From assembly GCA_947483545.1 (NCBI GenBank), contig CANKNP010000349.1, positions 1 through 5,161 on the forward strand: 5,161 nucleotides of DNA. Direction: 5' to 3'. Shown one piece after another: positions 1 to 5,161 of this stretch. Source of the DNA: Deltaproteobacteria bacterium (lineage in GTDB: Bacteria > Myxococcota > UBA796 > SXON01). Numbering within the stretch: the first letter of the stretch is position 1; each line of letters opens with the position of its first letter. Under the pieces are notes generated by a model. It made no database searches, was not told the DNA's origin, and saw only the letters and a program-made list of their open reading frames with translations. The position numbers and the translations under genes were made by a program.

Positions 1-9
1 CCCTCATCC

Positions 10-58
10 GCCGCCGACTACGGCGGCACCTTCTCCCGGAGGGCCCGGAGGGAGAAGG
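10..58. repeat. REP-like palindromic element with two hairpins
   Basis: Two adjacent inverted repeats are visible. The first has a 7-bp stem, positions 10-16 pairing with 21-27 around the loop ACTA. The second has a perfect 9-bp stem, CCTTCTCCC at 29-37 pairing with GGGAGAAGG at 50-58, around a 12-nt loop. The preceding CCCTCATCC and this hairpin arrangement resemble the dispersed intergenic palindromes (REP/BIME-like) found in many GC-rich proteobacterial genomes. It lies about 60 bp past the stop of the minus-strand operon, a usual place for such elements, and could also stabilise transcript ends or stop transcription. The left edge may continue outside the window. Multi-copy status is inferred from resemblance, since only one copy is seen here. 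Confidence 0.6.
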
Positions 59-91
59 GGGAAGACGCGAGCTGCGGGGAAGGGCACCCCC

Positions 92-110
92 GGGCCGGCC
101 CCCCCGGCCC
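92..110 (-). terminator. GC hairpin after the minus-strand operon (candidate terminator)
   Basis: GGGCCGG (92-98) pairs perfectly with CCGGCCC (104-110) across a 5-nt loop. On the minus strand it begins eight bases after the TGA stop (119-121) of the large secreted protein gene. No T-run follows, so it is not a textbook intrinsic terminator. It could be a U-less terminator or a 3'-end stabiliser. The position supports a role at the end of the operon; the function is inferred. Confidence 0.4.
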
Positions 111-118
111 ATATCGGG

Positions 119-1840
119 TCACGAATCGCGTCGGCCACCGCCGCGGGCGCGGGTCCCCATCCACGCCAGCGCGAGCAGCATCGCCTTCCACCCCCCCCCG
201 ACCCCCACCCCGCAGCCGGTGGCCTGGGTCGTCCCGTTGAGAACGGTGAACGTTGAACCCTCGAAGTAGCGCACGCCGTCATCGACCACCACGTCCCGGT
301 CGCCCAGCGGGGCGTTGCCCGAGATCGTGCAGGTGACTGTGACGACCCCGGCCGCGGCTGCGGCGTTGTCGATCACCACATCGGGGCCCAGGTCCACGGT
401 GGGGCTGGTGGTCGCCATCTCGCCCAGGTAGTGCAGCTCCAGGGTGATCTGCTCCCCTTGCCGGGCGGTGAGCGCATCCCCCAGGAGTCGCGGTCGGTCC
501 TCGCCGTCGAGCACCGTGAAGGCGTCGGCGACCGTGACCTCGCCGCTCGGGGACCGGACCACCAGGGCGCGTTCTCCGGGCTCGGCCTCGCTGTCGATCT
601 GGAGGTCGAGCTCGGCGCAGTCTACGTCGTAGACGGTCAAGGCCACGAGGATGCCCTCGCCGAGGGTCACCTCCACCTCGCCGTCCGTGAGCAGGAGATA
701 CTGCCCCGTCAACACCGAGCGCATATGGTCGCCGGGCCACCCCTCCGCGGGCGTCAGGTCCGTGACGCTCGGCACGGCCCCGAGGATCTCGAGGGACTCG
801 CTCGCGTCGCCCTCCCCCAAGCTGTAGGTCGCACGCACGGTGAACGTGTCGAGGCCCCCGGTCACGGCGGCGTCTGCGCTGGTGGTGGCGACCTCATCGA
901 TCTGCACGCCATCGCGGTAGAGCCGGTAGCCCGTGACCTCCTGAACGCTCTCGGGGGCGGTCCAGACCAGGGGCACGGTCTGTCCGACGGGGCGCTCGGC
1001 GTCCAAGCGCAAGTCGAGGGGTGCGGCCAGGTAGTACCGAAACGACGTCTCGACGGACACGGCTTCGTTCTCCCCGTCGCTCGCCCACACCTGGTAGGCG
1101 ACCGTGGTGTCGGTCACCTGTCCTGGGATCACGCCTTCCCAGGCCTCGTCCGCCCCCGTCATCGGCACGCTCACGGTCTCCCCCCCGTCGCAAACGTAGC
1201 GAAGCTCCACGCTTTGCAGCGCCACATCTTCGCGCACGGTCGCGTGGACAACGCGGTCCTCGAGGATCGCCTCCGTGTCCTCCAGCACCTCGACGGATTC
1301 GATCGACGGCGCGATCGGATCCCCGTCCCAATAGGCCACGTCGTCCACGAACCATCCCCCCCCGACGCCTGCGGTGTCTGCTTCGAACACCCATCGCACG
1401 GCCAGCGGGCTACCCAAGCCGGTCAGATCCACGGCCGTCTCGACCCAGCCCGACGATGCCCCGGACCAAGCCCCCGCGGAGGCATACACCGGGGTGACCG
1501 CGGTCCAGCCTGCTCGGCCATCTACCTCGATCCAGGCGCTGTCCCCGGCTTGCAGGTCGTACCACTGGGCGAATTCGAGGACCGGCCGCGCAGCGCCGGA
1601 CAAGTCGATCGCAGGGCAGGTCAGGGTGTCCCGCGTGTCGTTCAGGTAGCCCCCGCCCAGCGCGAGCGCCCAGCCGTTCGTGCCGGTGAACGCCGCGCCT
1701 GAGCCGCCGGTGATCGCCCCCCACGTCCACTGTGCGGTCTCCCCCTCGGAGATGCAGCCGCCATCGTCGTCCTCGAGCGAGAGCGCGCCAAGGGGCACGG
1801 CCGCGTGGACGGCCCCGGCCAGGGAGAGCGCCCACAACAC
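119..1840 (-). CDS. Secreted multi-domain beta-sandwich protein with MYXO-CTERM-like tail
   Basis: This 573-aa protein is predicted to be exported. Residues 1-13 look like a short signal peptide (MLWALSLAGAVHA, then AVPLG). Residues about 35-175 resemble a MAM/jelly-roll adhesion domain, with W-W-G near the start, G-Y-L-N, L-T-C-P-A-I-D-L, a central W-Y and a closing G-W-F-V-D-D-V. Residues about 180-270 look Ig-like. Residues 275-350 look FN3-like (V-T-G-Y-R-L-Y-R-D-G). Residues 357-446 and about 450-535 look IPT/TIG-like. The tail has Cys543, a Gly-rich and hydrophobic stretch (544-562), then Arg residues 564, 566, 570 and 571, as in MYXO-CTERM-type surface anchors. The start is GTG, one base after the stop of the vWA gene, and it is the first start codon after an in-frame stop at 1871-1873. 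No catalytic motif is visible, so a structural, adhesive or ligand-binding surface role is inferred. Confidence 0.8.
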   Translation of the reverse strand: MLWALSLAGAVHAAVPLGALSLEDDDGGCISEGETAQWTWGAITGGSGAAFTGTNGWALALGGGYLNDTRDTLTCPAIDLSGAARPVLEFAQWYDLQAGDSAWIEVDGRAGWTAVTPVYASAGAWSGASSGWVETAVDLTGLGSPLAVRWVFEADTAGVGGGWFVDDVAYWDGDPIAPSIESVEVLEDTEAILEDRVVHATVREDVALQSVELRYVCDGGETVSVPMTGADEAWEGVIPGQVTDTTVAYQVWASDGENEAVSVETSFRYYLAAPLDLRLDAERPVGQTVPLVWTAPESVQEVTGYRLYRDGVQIDEVATTSADAAVTGGLDTFTVRATYSLGEGDASESLEILGAVPSVTDLTPAEGWPGDHMRSVLTGQYLLLTDGEVEVTLGEGILVALTVYDVDCAELDLQIDSEAEPGERALVVRSPSGEVTVADAFTVLDGEDRPRLLGDALTARQGEQITLELHYLGEMATTSPTVDLGPDVVIDNAAAAAGVVTVTCTISGNAPLGDRDVVVDDGVRYFEGSTFTVLNGTTQATGCGVGVGGGWKAMLLALAWMGTRARGGGRRDS

Positions 1841-1841
1841 G

Positions 1842-2771
1842 CTACGCCCCGGTGTCCCCGAGGCTGTACGTCACCTCGATCCAGGCATCCGGCGGAGGTG
1901 CTGCCTCGAACACCAGCGCGGGCACGCTGTGATCCAGGGCCCAACCGCTCTCCATGCGCTCGCCGTCCACCCAGACCGCTGCGCTGCCTTCGGCGGGGTC
2001 GGCTTGCAGTGGGAAGCTCACCTGCCATTCGACGGCGACGGCGCCCATGTCGGTGACCAGGCTGCCGAAGTCGCCCGTGCAGATGCTCGCGACCTTTCCG
2101 CCGGAGCCCTCGGCCACCTCGACGTACCGGGTGCCGGCGAGGGCCGTCCCGTTGTCCCCGGTGCAGCCGCCTGGGAGATCGCCAACGAGCGCGCTGGCCC
2201 TCGCGCCGCGGGCGGTGCGATTCTGCTCGGCGGCGAGCACGGCCAGGAAGGCGGTGACGGGATCATCGCCGAGCACGTCCCCGCTGCTGTCGTCGGCGTC
2301 GGTCACGAACAGCACGTGCAAAGCGGCGTCCGCGCGGCGGAAACCCGTGTTCACGCCGAGCGGGTCGGACAGCACCAACGTCGCGGCGTCCAGCCCCTGG
2401 GAGGGCGGAAGCGCCGAGGTGCCGACGTTCATCGCTTCGGCGAGGTTCCCCGCAACGTCGTCCTGGGAGGGGGTGAGGATCCAGGGTACGCCGAGCAGCG
2501 CGCCCTGGTCCGCCAGATCCATGGAGACGACCCCGATCTGGTAGGCCACGTCGAGGTCGTCGAGGGCGGAGACGAAGACCACCGCAGCGTCGCCGAGCAT
2601 CGCCTGCTCCTCGGCCATGCTGCCCGTGCCGTCTACGACGAAGAGCACGTCCAACCCCGGCAGGGGCGCCTGGGTGAACGACTCCGTGACCGTGACGTCG
2701 CGCACCTCAGCGCTCGCGCCGTCGAGAAAGTAGTCGTTACACCCCAGCAGCAGGAGGAGCGGCGAGATCAT
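1842..2771 (-). CDS. vWA-domain lipoprotein
   Basis: This 309-aa protein is predicted to be anchored in a membrane by a lipid on Cys11. The signal peptide MISPLLLLLGC is short, has no Lys or Arg, and ends in the lipobox LLGC. A von Willebrand factor A domain starts near residue 40. LDVLFVVDGTGSM carries the metal-site motif in the form D47-x-T49-x-S51, with Thr for the first Ser. YQIGVVSMD (77-85), GTS (117-119) and FVTDADDSS (155-163) follow. Cys203 and Cys231 could form a disulfide. Residues about 245-305 form a C-terminal beta-sandwich with two W positions and a closing I-E-V-T-Y. This layout matches a family common in myxobacteria, known only as vWA-containing lipoproteins and presumed to bind proteins through a divalent metal. 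The start was set at ATG 2771, not further upstream, because of the lipobox, the SD site and the ATGA overlap with the preceding gene. Confidence 0.85.
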   Translation of the reverse strand: MISPLLLLLGCNDYFLDGASAEVRDVTVTESFTQAPLPGLDVLFVVDGTGSMAEEQAMLGDAAVVFVSALDDLDVAYQIGVVSMDLADQGALLGVPWILTPSQDDVAGNLAEAMNVGTSALPPSQGLDAATLVLSDPLGVNTGFRRADAALHVLFVTDADDSSGDVLGDDPVTAFLAVLAAEQNRTARGARASALVGDLPGGCTGDNGTALAGTRYVEVAEGSGGKVASICTGDFGSLVTDMGAVAVEWQVSFPLQADPAEGSAAVWVDGERMESGWALDHSVPALVFEAAPPPDAWIEVTYSLGDTGA

Positions 2772-3334
2772 CCGCTCTCCGGCGTGCGCCAGGCCTGCAC
2801 CCGTACGACGTCTTCGCTCTTGGCCTCTTTTCGCTCGAAGATCACCCGCCGAAAACCCCACAAGTTGAGCAGGCGGTACTCGCCGCTGAACGAGGTCCAC
2901 GCGGTGGTCGTCGTCGGAGGAAATCCGCACATTCCGAGCGCCTGGTCTCGCCGGACGGGGGAGGGGAGCGGCACGTCGATAAGGTAGATGCGGTCGTTCA
3001 GGACGCGCAGGGAACCACGCTCAAACGCCAGGAGCTGCCCCTGGCCGCTCGGCAAGTCCGTCTGGGTGACGACAGCACCGAGCTGCTGTTCGATCTCGGC
3101 ACGGGCGACGTTGTAGCTCTGCTGGCCGAGGTACCGCGCGTCCACGTAGACGCCCTCCGGCTTTACGTACACCAGCGCCGCAGCCGTGTTCGGGCGGCTC
3201 TTGATCTCGGAGAGCTTGCGGTCCCGCTCGATCTGCTCCGCTGTCGGCAGCGGCGGGGCGATGCTCGCGGGCGCAGCCGGCTCGCCTGAGCAGGCGACGA
3301 ACAAGAGCACCAGCGGGAGCGACGACCAGACCAT
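2768..3334 (-). CDS. Hypothetical small lipoprotein
   Basis: This 188-aa protein is of unrecognised family. Residues 1-15 (MVWSSLPLVLLFVAC) form a lipoprotein signal peptide, with Cys15 as the predicted lipid site, followed by a flexible A/P-rich linker (17-36). The rest looks like a compact mixed alpha/beta domain. A charged helix spans about 37-47. Strand-like segments follow (AALVYVKPEGVYVDARYLG, then RIYLIDVPLPSPVRR), and FRRVIFERKE plus VVRVQAW lie near the end. Its size, and a late aromatic segment followed by strands, loosely recall small outer-membrane lipoproteins of the BamE/OmlA type, but I cannot support homology. ATG 3334 was chosen over an in-frame TTG at 3352 because it gives the more compact signal peptide; neither has a clear SD. 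It is the first gene of the minus operon, and its TGA overlaps the ATG of the vWA gene by 4 bp. Confidence 0.75.
   Translation of the reverse strand: MVWSSLPLVLLFVACSGEPAAPASIAPPLPTAEQIERDRKLSEIKSRPNTAAALVYVKPEGVYVDARYLGQQSYNVARAEIEQQLGAVVTQTDLPSGQGQLLAFERGSLRVLNDRIYLIDVPLPSPVRRDQALGMCGFPPTTTTAWTSFSGEYRLLNLWGFRRVIFERKEAKSEDVVRVQAWRTPESG
2777..2780 (-). promoter_or_regulatory. Shine-Dalgarno site of the vWA lipoprotein gene
   Basis: On the minus strand GGAG is followed by five bases and then ATG (2771-2769). It lies inside the last codons of the upstream lipoprotein gene. This spacing favours the short lipoprotein start over a 53-residue N-terminal extension that would overlap the upstream gene and hide the lipobox. 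Confidence 0.6.
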
Positions 3335-3367
3335 TGCGCCCGAGTGTATCAAGGATACCCACCCGCC
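3335..3367. promoter_or_regulatory. Divergent intergenic gap with a short dyad
   Basis: Only 33 bp separate the start codons of the lipoprotein gene (minus) and moaD (plus). The gap holds a perfect 5-bp dyad, GTATC (3346-3350), AAG, GATAC (3354-3358), which is A/T-richer than its surroundings. TATCCT on the minus strand (3357-3352) and TATCAA on the plus strand (3347-3352) are possible -10 elements, but I see no convincing -35 for either. Promoters placed here would give very short or leaderless 5' ends, consistent with the poor SD sites of both first genes. A promoter or operator role is inferred. Confidence 0.35.
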
Positions 3368-3595
3368 ATGCGGATACGCCTACGCTACTTTGCCGTCCTA
3401 CGCGAGCGCGCGGGGTGTGATCACGAGGAGCTGGAGCTCGACGGGACGCCCAGCGCGGGGGAGGTGTTCCGGGGGCGGTTCCCCGACCTTTCCCTGGTGG
3501 TCGCCTACGCGAGAAATGGGGAGATGTGCGGGGCAGACGCCGCGCTCTCCGATGGTGACGAGCTCGCGCTCCTGCCTCCGCTGGGGGGCGGATGA
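3368..3595 (+). CDS. moaD: Molybdopterin synthase sulfur carrier subunit MoaD
   Basis: This 75-aa ubiquitin-fold sulfur carrier works in cytoplasmic molybdenum cofactor synthesis. In this family the C-terminal Gly is adenylated by MoeB and turned into a thiocarboxylate. MoaE then uses it to make the dithiolene of molybdopterin. The N-terminus MRIRLRYFAVLRERAG is the usual first strand and helix. The C-terminus LSDGDELALLPPLGGG matches the family ending LLPPVSGG, with Ser changed to Gly, so there is no extra residue. The start is ATG 3368; a GTG at 3344 in frame would add eight residues not expected in the family. The only purine-rich site upstream (AAGGA at 3351-3355) is rather distant. The gene ends in an ATGA overlap with moaE, which ties the two subunits together in translation and confirms MoaD over a stand-alone ThiS/CysO-type carrier. 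Confidence 0.9.
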   Translation: MRIRLRYFAVLRERAGCDHEELELDGTPSAGEVFRGRFPDLSLVVAYARNGEMCGADAALSDGDELALLPPLGGG

Positions 3596-3999
3596 CCGGC
3601 GTAGTCCCGGGTCGGATCGACGTCGCGGCGGTGACCGCGGCGGTGCGGAGCGCGGGACACGGCGCGATCCTGACGTTCGAAGGGGTGGGCCGAAATGAAT
3701 TCGAGGGTCGGGCGGTGGTCGCCTTGGAGTACGAGGCCTGGGCCGAGCCGGCGGAGCGCACGCTGCGGGAGATCTGCGCGGAGGCTGAGGCCCGCTGGGC
3801 CTGTCGCGCGGTGATCGTGCACCGGACGGGTCGGGTCGAGATCGAAGAGCCCAGCGTCGTGATCGCCGTGGGGGCCGCACATCGGGCGGAGGCCTACGAG
3901 GCGTCCCGGTACTGCATCGAGCAGCTCAAGGTCCGGGTGCCGGTCTGGAAGAAGGAGATCTACGCGGACGGTAGCGCGTGGGTGGCGAACACCCCATGA
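3592..3999 (+). CDS. moaE: Molybdopterin synthase catalytic subunit MoaE
   Basis: This 135-aa subunit is of normal to slightly short length (E. coli MoaE is about 150 aa). With MoaD it converts cyclic pyranopterin monophosphate to molybdopterin. The family motifs are in order: GAILTFEGVGRN (24-35), a LEYEAW segment (45-50), GAAHRAEAY (94-102), and QLKVRVPVWKKE (111-122), then DGSAW. Residues corresponding to the E. coli active site are all present with the same spacing: Arg34, His97-Arg98, Lys113 and Lys120, aligning to Arg39, His103-Arg104, Lys119 and Lys126. The protein should therefore be active. ATG 3592 overlaps the moaD stop, and a G-rich stretch (GGGGGGCGG) lies directly before it. Its own TGA overlaps the trmB ATG in the same way. 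No other molybdenum cofactor gene is in the window, so moaA, moaC and moeB must lie elsewhere. Confidence 0.95.
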   Translation: MTGVVPGRIDVAAVTAAVRSAGHGAILTFEGVGRNEFEGRAVVALEYEAWAEPAERTLREICAEAEARWACRAVIVHRTGRVEIEEPSVVIAVGAAHRAEAYEASRYCIEQLKVRVPVWKKEIYADGSAWVANTP

Positions 4000-4706
4000 A
4001 AGAGATGCCGCTCAACCGGCCGTTCCGGGATCGAACGCTGACCGAAGCCGTGGGGGTGAACCCGTATGTGGCGATCCATCGCGAATTCCCCGAGATCATC
4101 CCTGCGGAGAACGCAGAACGCTGGCGCGGGGCGTGGTCGGGTGCGTTCTCGACCCCCGGGCCCGTTCACCTGGAGATCGGGAGCGGGAACGGTTTCTACC
4201 TCGCGGGAATGGCCGCTGCGAACCCGGACATTCGATGGTTGGGGCTAGAGCTGCGGTTCAAGCGTGTGGTGATCGCCGCGCGAAAGCTGCGGGTCGCAGG
4301 CATCGAGAACGCGAAGCTCGTCCGATTCGATGCGTTCAACCTGCCCCGTTTGTTCGCGCCCGGGGATCTCCACGGCGTACACATCAACCACCCGGATCCG
4401 TGGGCAAAGGACTCCCAAGCGCATCGCAGGCTGATCAGCGCGCCCGTGCTGAGCCAGCTCGCCGGGTTCGTGCGGCAGGGCGGGGAGCTCCGCCTCAAGA
4501 CCGATTTCCACCCGCACATCGACGCGCTCGTGGACTGCATCGCGACGATGGAGGGCCGGCCCTGGACGCTGGTGGCGACCTCCGAGAACGTGACGACCCT
4601 GGGCGCGCCCTGGCCGGGGGACGTGTGTACGAACTACCAGCGCAAGATGAACGAACGCGGGATGCCGGTCTTCGCGGCCTGGGCGCGACGCTCAACCCTG
4701 ACGTGA
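3996..4706 (+). CDS. trmB: tRNA (guanine-N7)-methyltransferase TrmB (divergent)
   Basis: This 236-aa SAM-dependent enzyme is predicted to methylate N7 of guanine in tRNA (G46 in the variable loop in known members). Residues 58-66 (HLEIGSGNG) are the SAM-binding loop, and GLELRFKRV (83-91) is the acidic second motif. INHPDPWAK (130-138) corresponds to the signature NFPDPWxK, LRLKTD (165-170) carries the conserved Asp, and TNYQRK (212-217) matches the family TxYExK. Several positions differ: Phe to His132 in the signature, loss of the RH pair after it (DSQAHRRL), and Glu to Gln215 near the end. The N-terminus also lacks the usual Arg-rich leader. ATG 3996 was chosen for its 4-bp overlap with moaE; an in-frame GTG at 3978 would extend into moaE. 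Family membership is firm; the exact target or activity is less certain. Confidence 0.87.
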   Translation: MKEMPLNRPFRDRTLTEAVGVNPYVAIHREFPEIIPAENAERWRGAWSGAFSTPGPVHLEIGSGNGFYLAGMAAANPDIRWLGLELRFKRVVIAARKLRVAGIENAKLVRFDAFNLPRLFAPGDLHGVHINHPDPWAKDSQAHRRLISAPVLSQLAGFVRQGGELRLKTDFHPHIDALVDCIATMEGRPWTLVATSENVTTLGAPWPGDVCTNYQRKMNERGMPVFAAWARRSTLT

Positions 4707-4748
4707 ACGTGAGGTTCTGAGGGTTCGGCTACAGGTCCAGGACATCCC

Positions 4749-4777
4749 GGCCCGCGGCGCTTGCCACGCCGCCGGCC
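4749..4777 (+). terminator. Strong GC hairpin between trmB and cysteine synthase
   Basis: GGCC-C-GCGGCG (4749-4759) pairs with CGCCGC-C-GGCC (4767-4777) around a 7-nt loop. This gives ten base pairs with one C-C mismatch. It sits 43 bp after the trmB stop and ends 29 bp before the TTG start of the next gene. No T-run follows, so it is not a classic intrinsic terminator. It may end the moaD-moaE-trmB transcript or act as leader structure for the next gene. The remaining gap (4707-4806) shows no promoter I would defend. Confidence 0.4.
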
Positions 4778-4797
4778 CGCCCCTACGTTCCCCGAAT

Positions 4798-4801
4798 GGA
4801 G
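4798..4801 (+). promoter_or_regulatory. Shine-Dalgarno site of the cysteine synthase gene
   Basis: GGAG is followed by five bases and then TTG 4807, good spacing. It decides the start: TTG 4807 is the only ATG, GTG or TTG in frame between the upstream stop (4699-4701) and the conserved IGNTPLV segment. The nearby ATG at 4796 is in another frame. Confidence 0.6.
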
Positions 4802-4806
4802 CCTCC

Positions 4807-5161
4807 TTGTCCTTCCCCACGGATCGCATCGGCAACACGCCGCTCGTGCGGATCGACCGCGGTTTTCAGCTTCCGGCTGGCGTAGAGCTCTGGGCGAAGC
4901 TGGAGGGCTTCAACCCTGGCGGATCGGTCAAGGATCGCGCGGCCTGGGCGATCATCGACGATGCGGAGCGAAGCGGTCGTCTGCTGCCGGGCGTTCGGCT
5001 CCTCGACTCGTCGAGCGGCAACACCGGCATCGCGTACGGCATGATCGCGGCAGCCCGTGGCCACAGCTTGACGCTTTGTCTGCCGAAGAACGCCAACATC
5101 GAGCGCAAAAAGATCCTCGCTGCGTATGGCGTCGAGATCATTGAGACGGATCCGCTGGAGG
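4807..5161 (+). CDS. Cysteine synthase family protein (CysK/CysM type), 3' end beyond window
   Basis: The first 118 residues of a PLP-dependent beta-replacement enzyme are present; family members are usually about 300 aa or longer. These enzymes make L-cysteine from an activated serine (O-acetylserine or O-phosphoserine) and a sulfur donor. Motifs seen are IGNTPLVRI (8-16), NPGGSVKDR (36-44) with the PLP-binding Lys42, and SSGNTGIAYG (69-78), the loop that binds substrate and PLP. CLPKNANIERKKILAAYG (91-108) and TDPLE follow. NPGGS is CysK-like while the AYG segment is CysM-like, so I give no symbol. The substrate and sulfur donor cannot be settled without the C-terminus, where some relatives carry CBS domains. 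The start is TTG with a good SD. No stop or frameshift is seen before the edge. It lies 100 bp after trmB, probably in its own unit or reached by read-through. Confidence 0.88.
   Translation, partial: MSFPTDRIGNTPLVRIDRGFQLPAGVELWAKLEGFNPGGSVKDRAAWAIIDDAERSGRLLPGVRLLDSSSGNTGIAYGMIAAARGHSLTLCLPKNANIERKKILAAYGVEIIETDPLE

Noticed and set aside
431..1702. 423-aa plus-strand open frame
   Set aside because: It is antisense to the large secreted protein and has a low-complexity composition rich in Arg, Gly, His and Pro, with no domain pattern. The minus frame shows a signal peptide and ordered beta-sandwich motifs.
2772..2930. N-terminal extension of the vWA protein to a start at 2930
   Set aside because: It would add 53 charged residues ahead of the lipobox and overlap the upstream lipoprotein gene by over 150 bp. 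ATG 2771 has an SD site and an ATGA overlap.
1680..2987. 435-aa plus-strand open frame
   Set aside because: It lies opposite three real minus-strand genes and spans their junctions. The vWA motifs and lipobox on the other strand are decisive; long antisense frames are expected at this GC content.
3344..3367. GTG start at 3344 for MoaD
   Set aside because: The extra residues precede the family's first beta strand, which normally begins at or next to the initiator Met, so ATG 3368 fits better.
3978..3995. GTG start at 3978 for TrmB
   Set aside because: It would extend into moaE without matching family sequence; ATG 3996 makes the same 4-bp overlap seen at the moaD-moaE junction.
4196..4540. 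114-aa minus-strand frame inside trmB
   Set aside because: It is a shadow of the TrmB coding sequence, with no start context or recognisable motif.
4761..5144. 127-aa plus-strand frame over the cysteine synthase region
   Set aside because: It is Arg/Pro-rich with no motif. The frame starting at 4807 contains IGNTPLV, GGSVKDR and SSGNTGI in the correct order.
1..5161. A defence system, CRISPR array or mobile element
   Set aside because: I found no spaced direct repeats, transposase, integrase, nuclease or toxin-antitoxin motif on either strand. The vWA gene alone does not indicate a MoxR-vWA type system, as no AAA ATPase is present.

Overview
The window is very GC-rich DNA, dominated by G/C third positions and long meaningless antisense ORFs. 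It holds two divergent gene blocks and the start of a third transcription unit. Several traits point to the Myxococcota or a related former deltaproteobacterial lineage. These are short lipoprotein signal peptides, a vWA lipoprotein of a type common in myxobacteria, and a secreted multi-domain protein with a Cys, hydrophobic segment and Arg tail at the C-terminus. This assignment is inferred from protein style, not from a phylogenetic marker.

Left block, minus strand (about 3334 down to 119): three exported proteins are encoded head to tail with almost no spacing. Transcription runs from an unrecognised small lipoprotein (2768-3334), through a vWA-domain lipoprotein (1842-2771, ATGA overlap), to a large secreted beta-sandwich protein (119-1840, GTG start one base after the preceding stop). 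The last has a MAM/jelly-roll-like domain, Ig/FN3-like modules, IPT/TIG-like modules and a MYXO-CTERM-like tail. Beyond its stop lie a GC hairpin (92-110) and a two-hairpin REP-like palindromic element (10-58).

Right block, plus strand (3368-4706): moaD, moaE and trmB are linked by two successive 4-bp ATGA overlaps. MoaD and MoaE form molybdopterin synthase, which puts the dithiolene sulfurs into the molybdenum cofactor. TrmB makes m7G in tRNA. The two blocks diverge from a gap of only 33 bp that contains a short dyad (3346-3358).

After trmB, a 100-bp gap with a strong GC hairpin (4749-4777) precedes a PLP-dependent cysteine synthase gene. It starts at TTG 4807 and runs off the window.

I see no tRNA or rRNA gene, CRISPR array, insertion sequence, phage gene or recognisable defence system. 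The least described part is the three-gene exported-protein cassette. The right block is conserved metabolism in an unusual arrangement.
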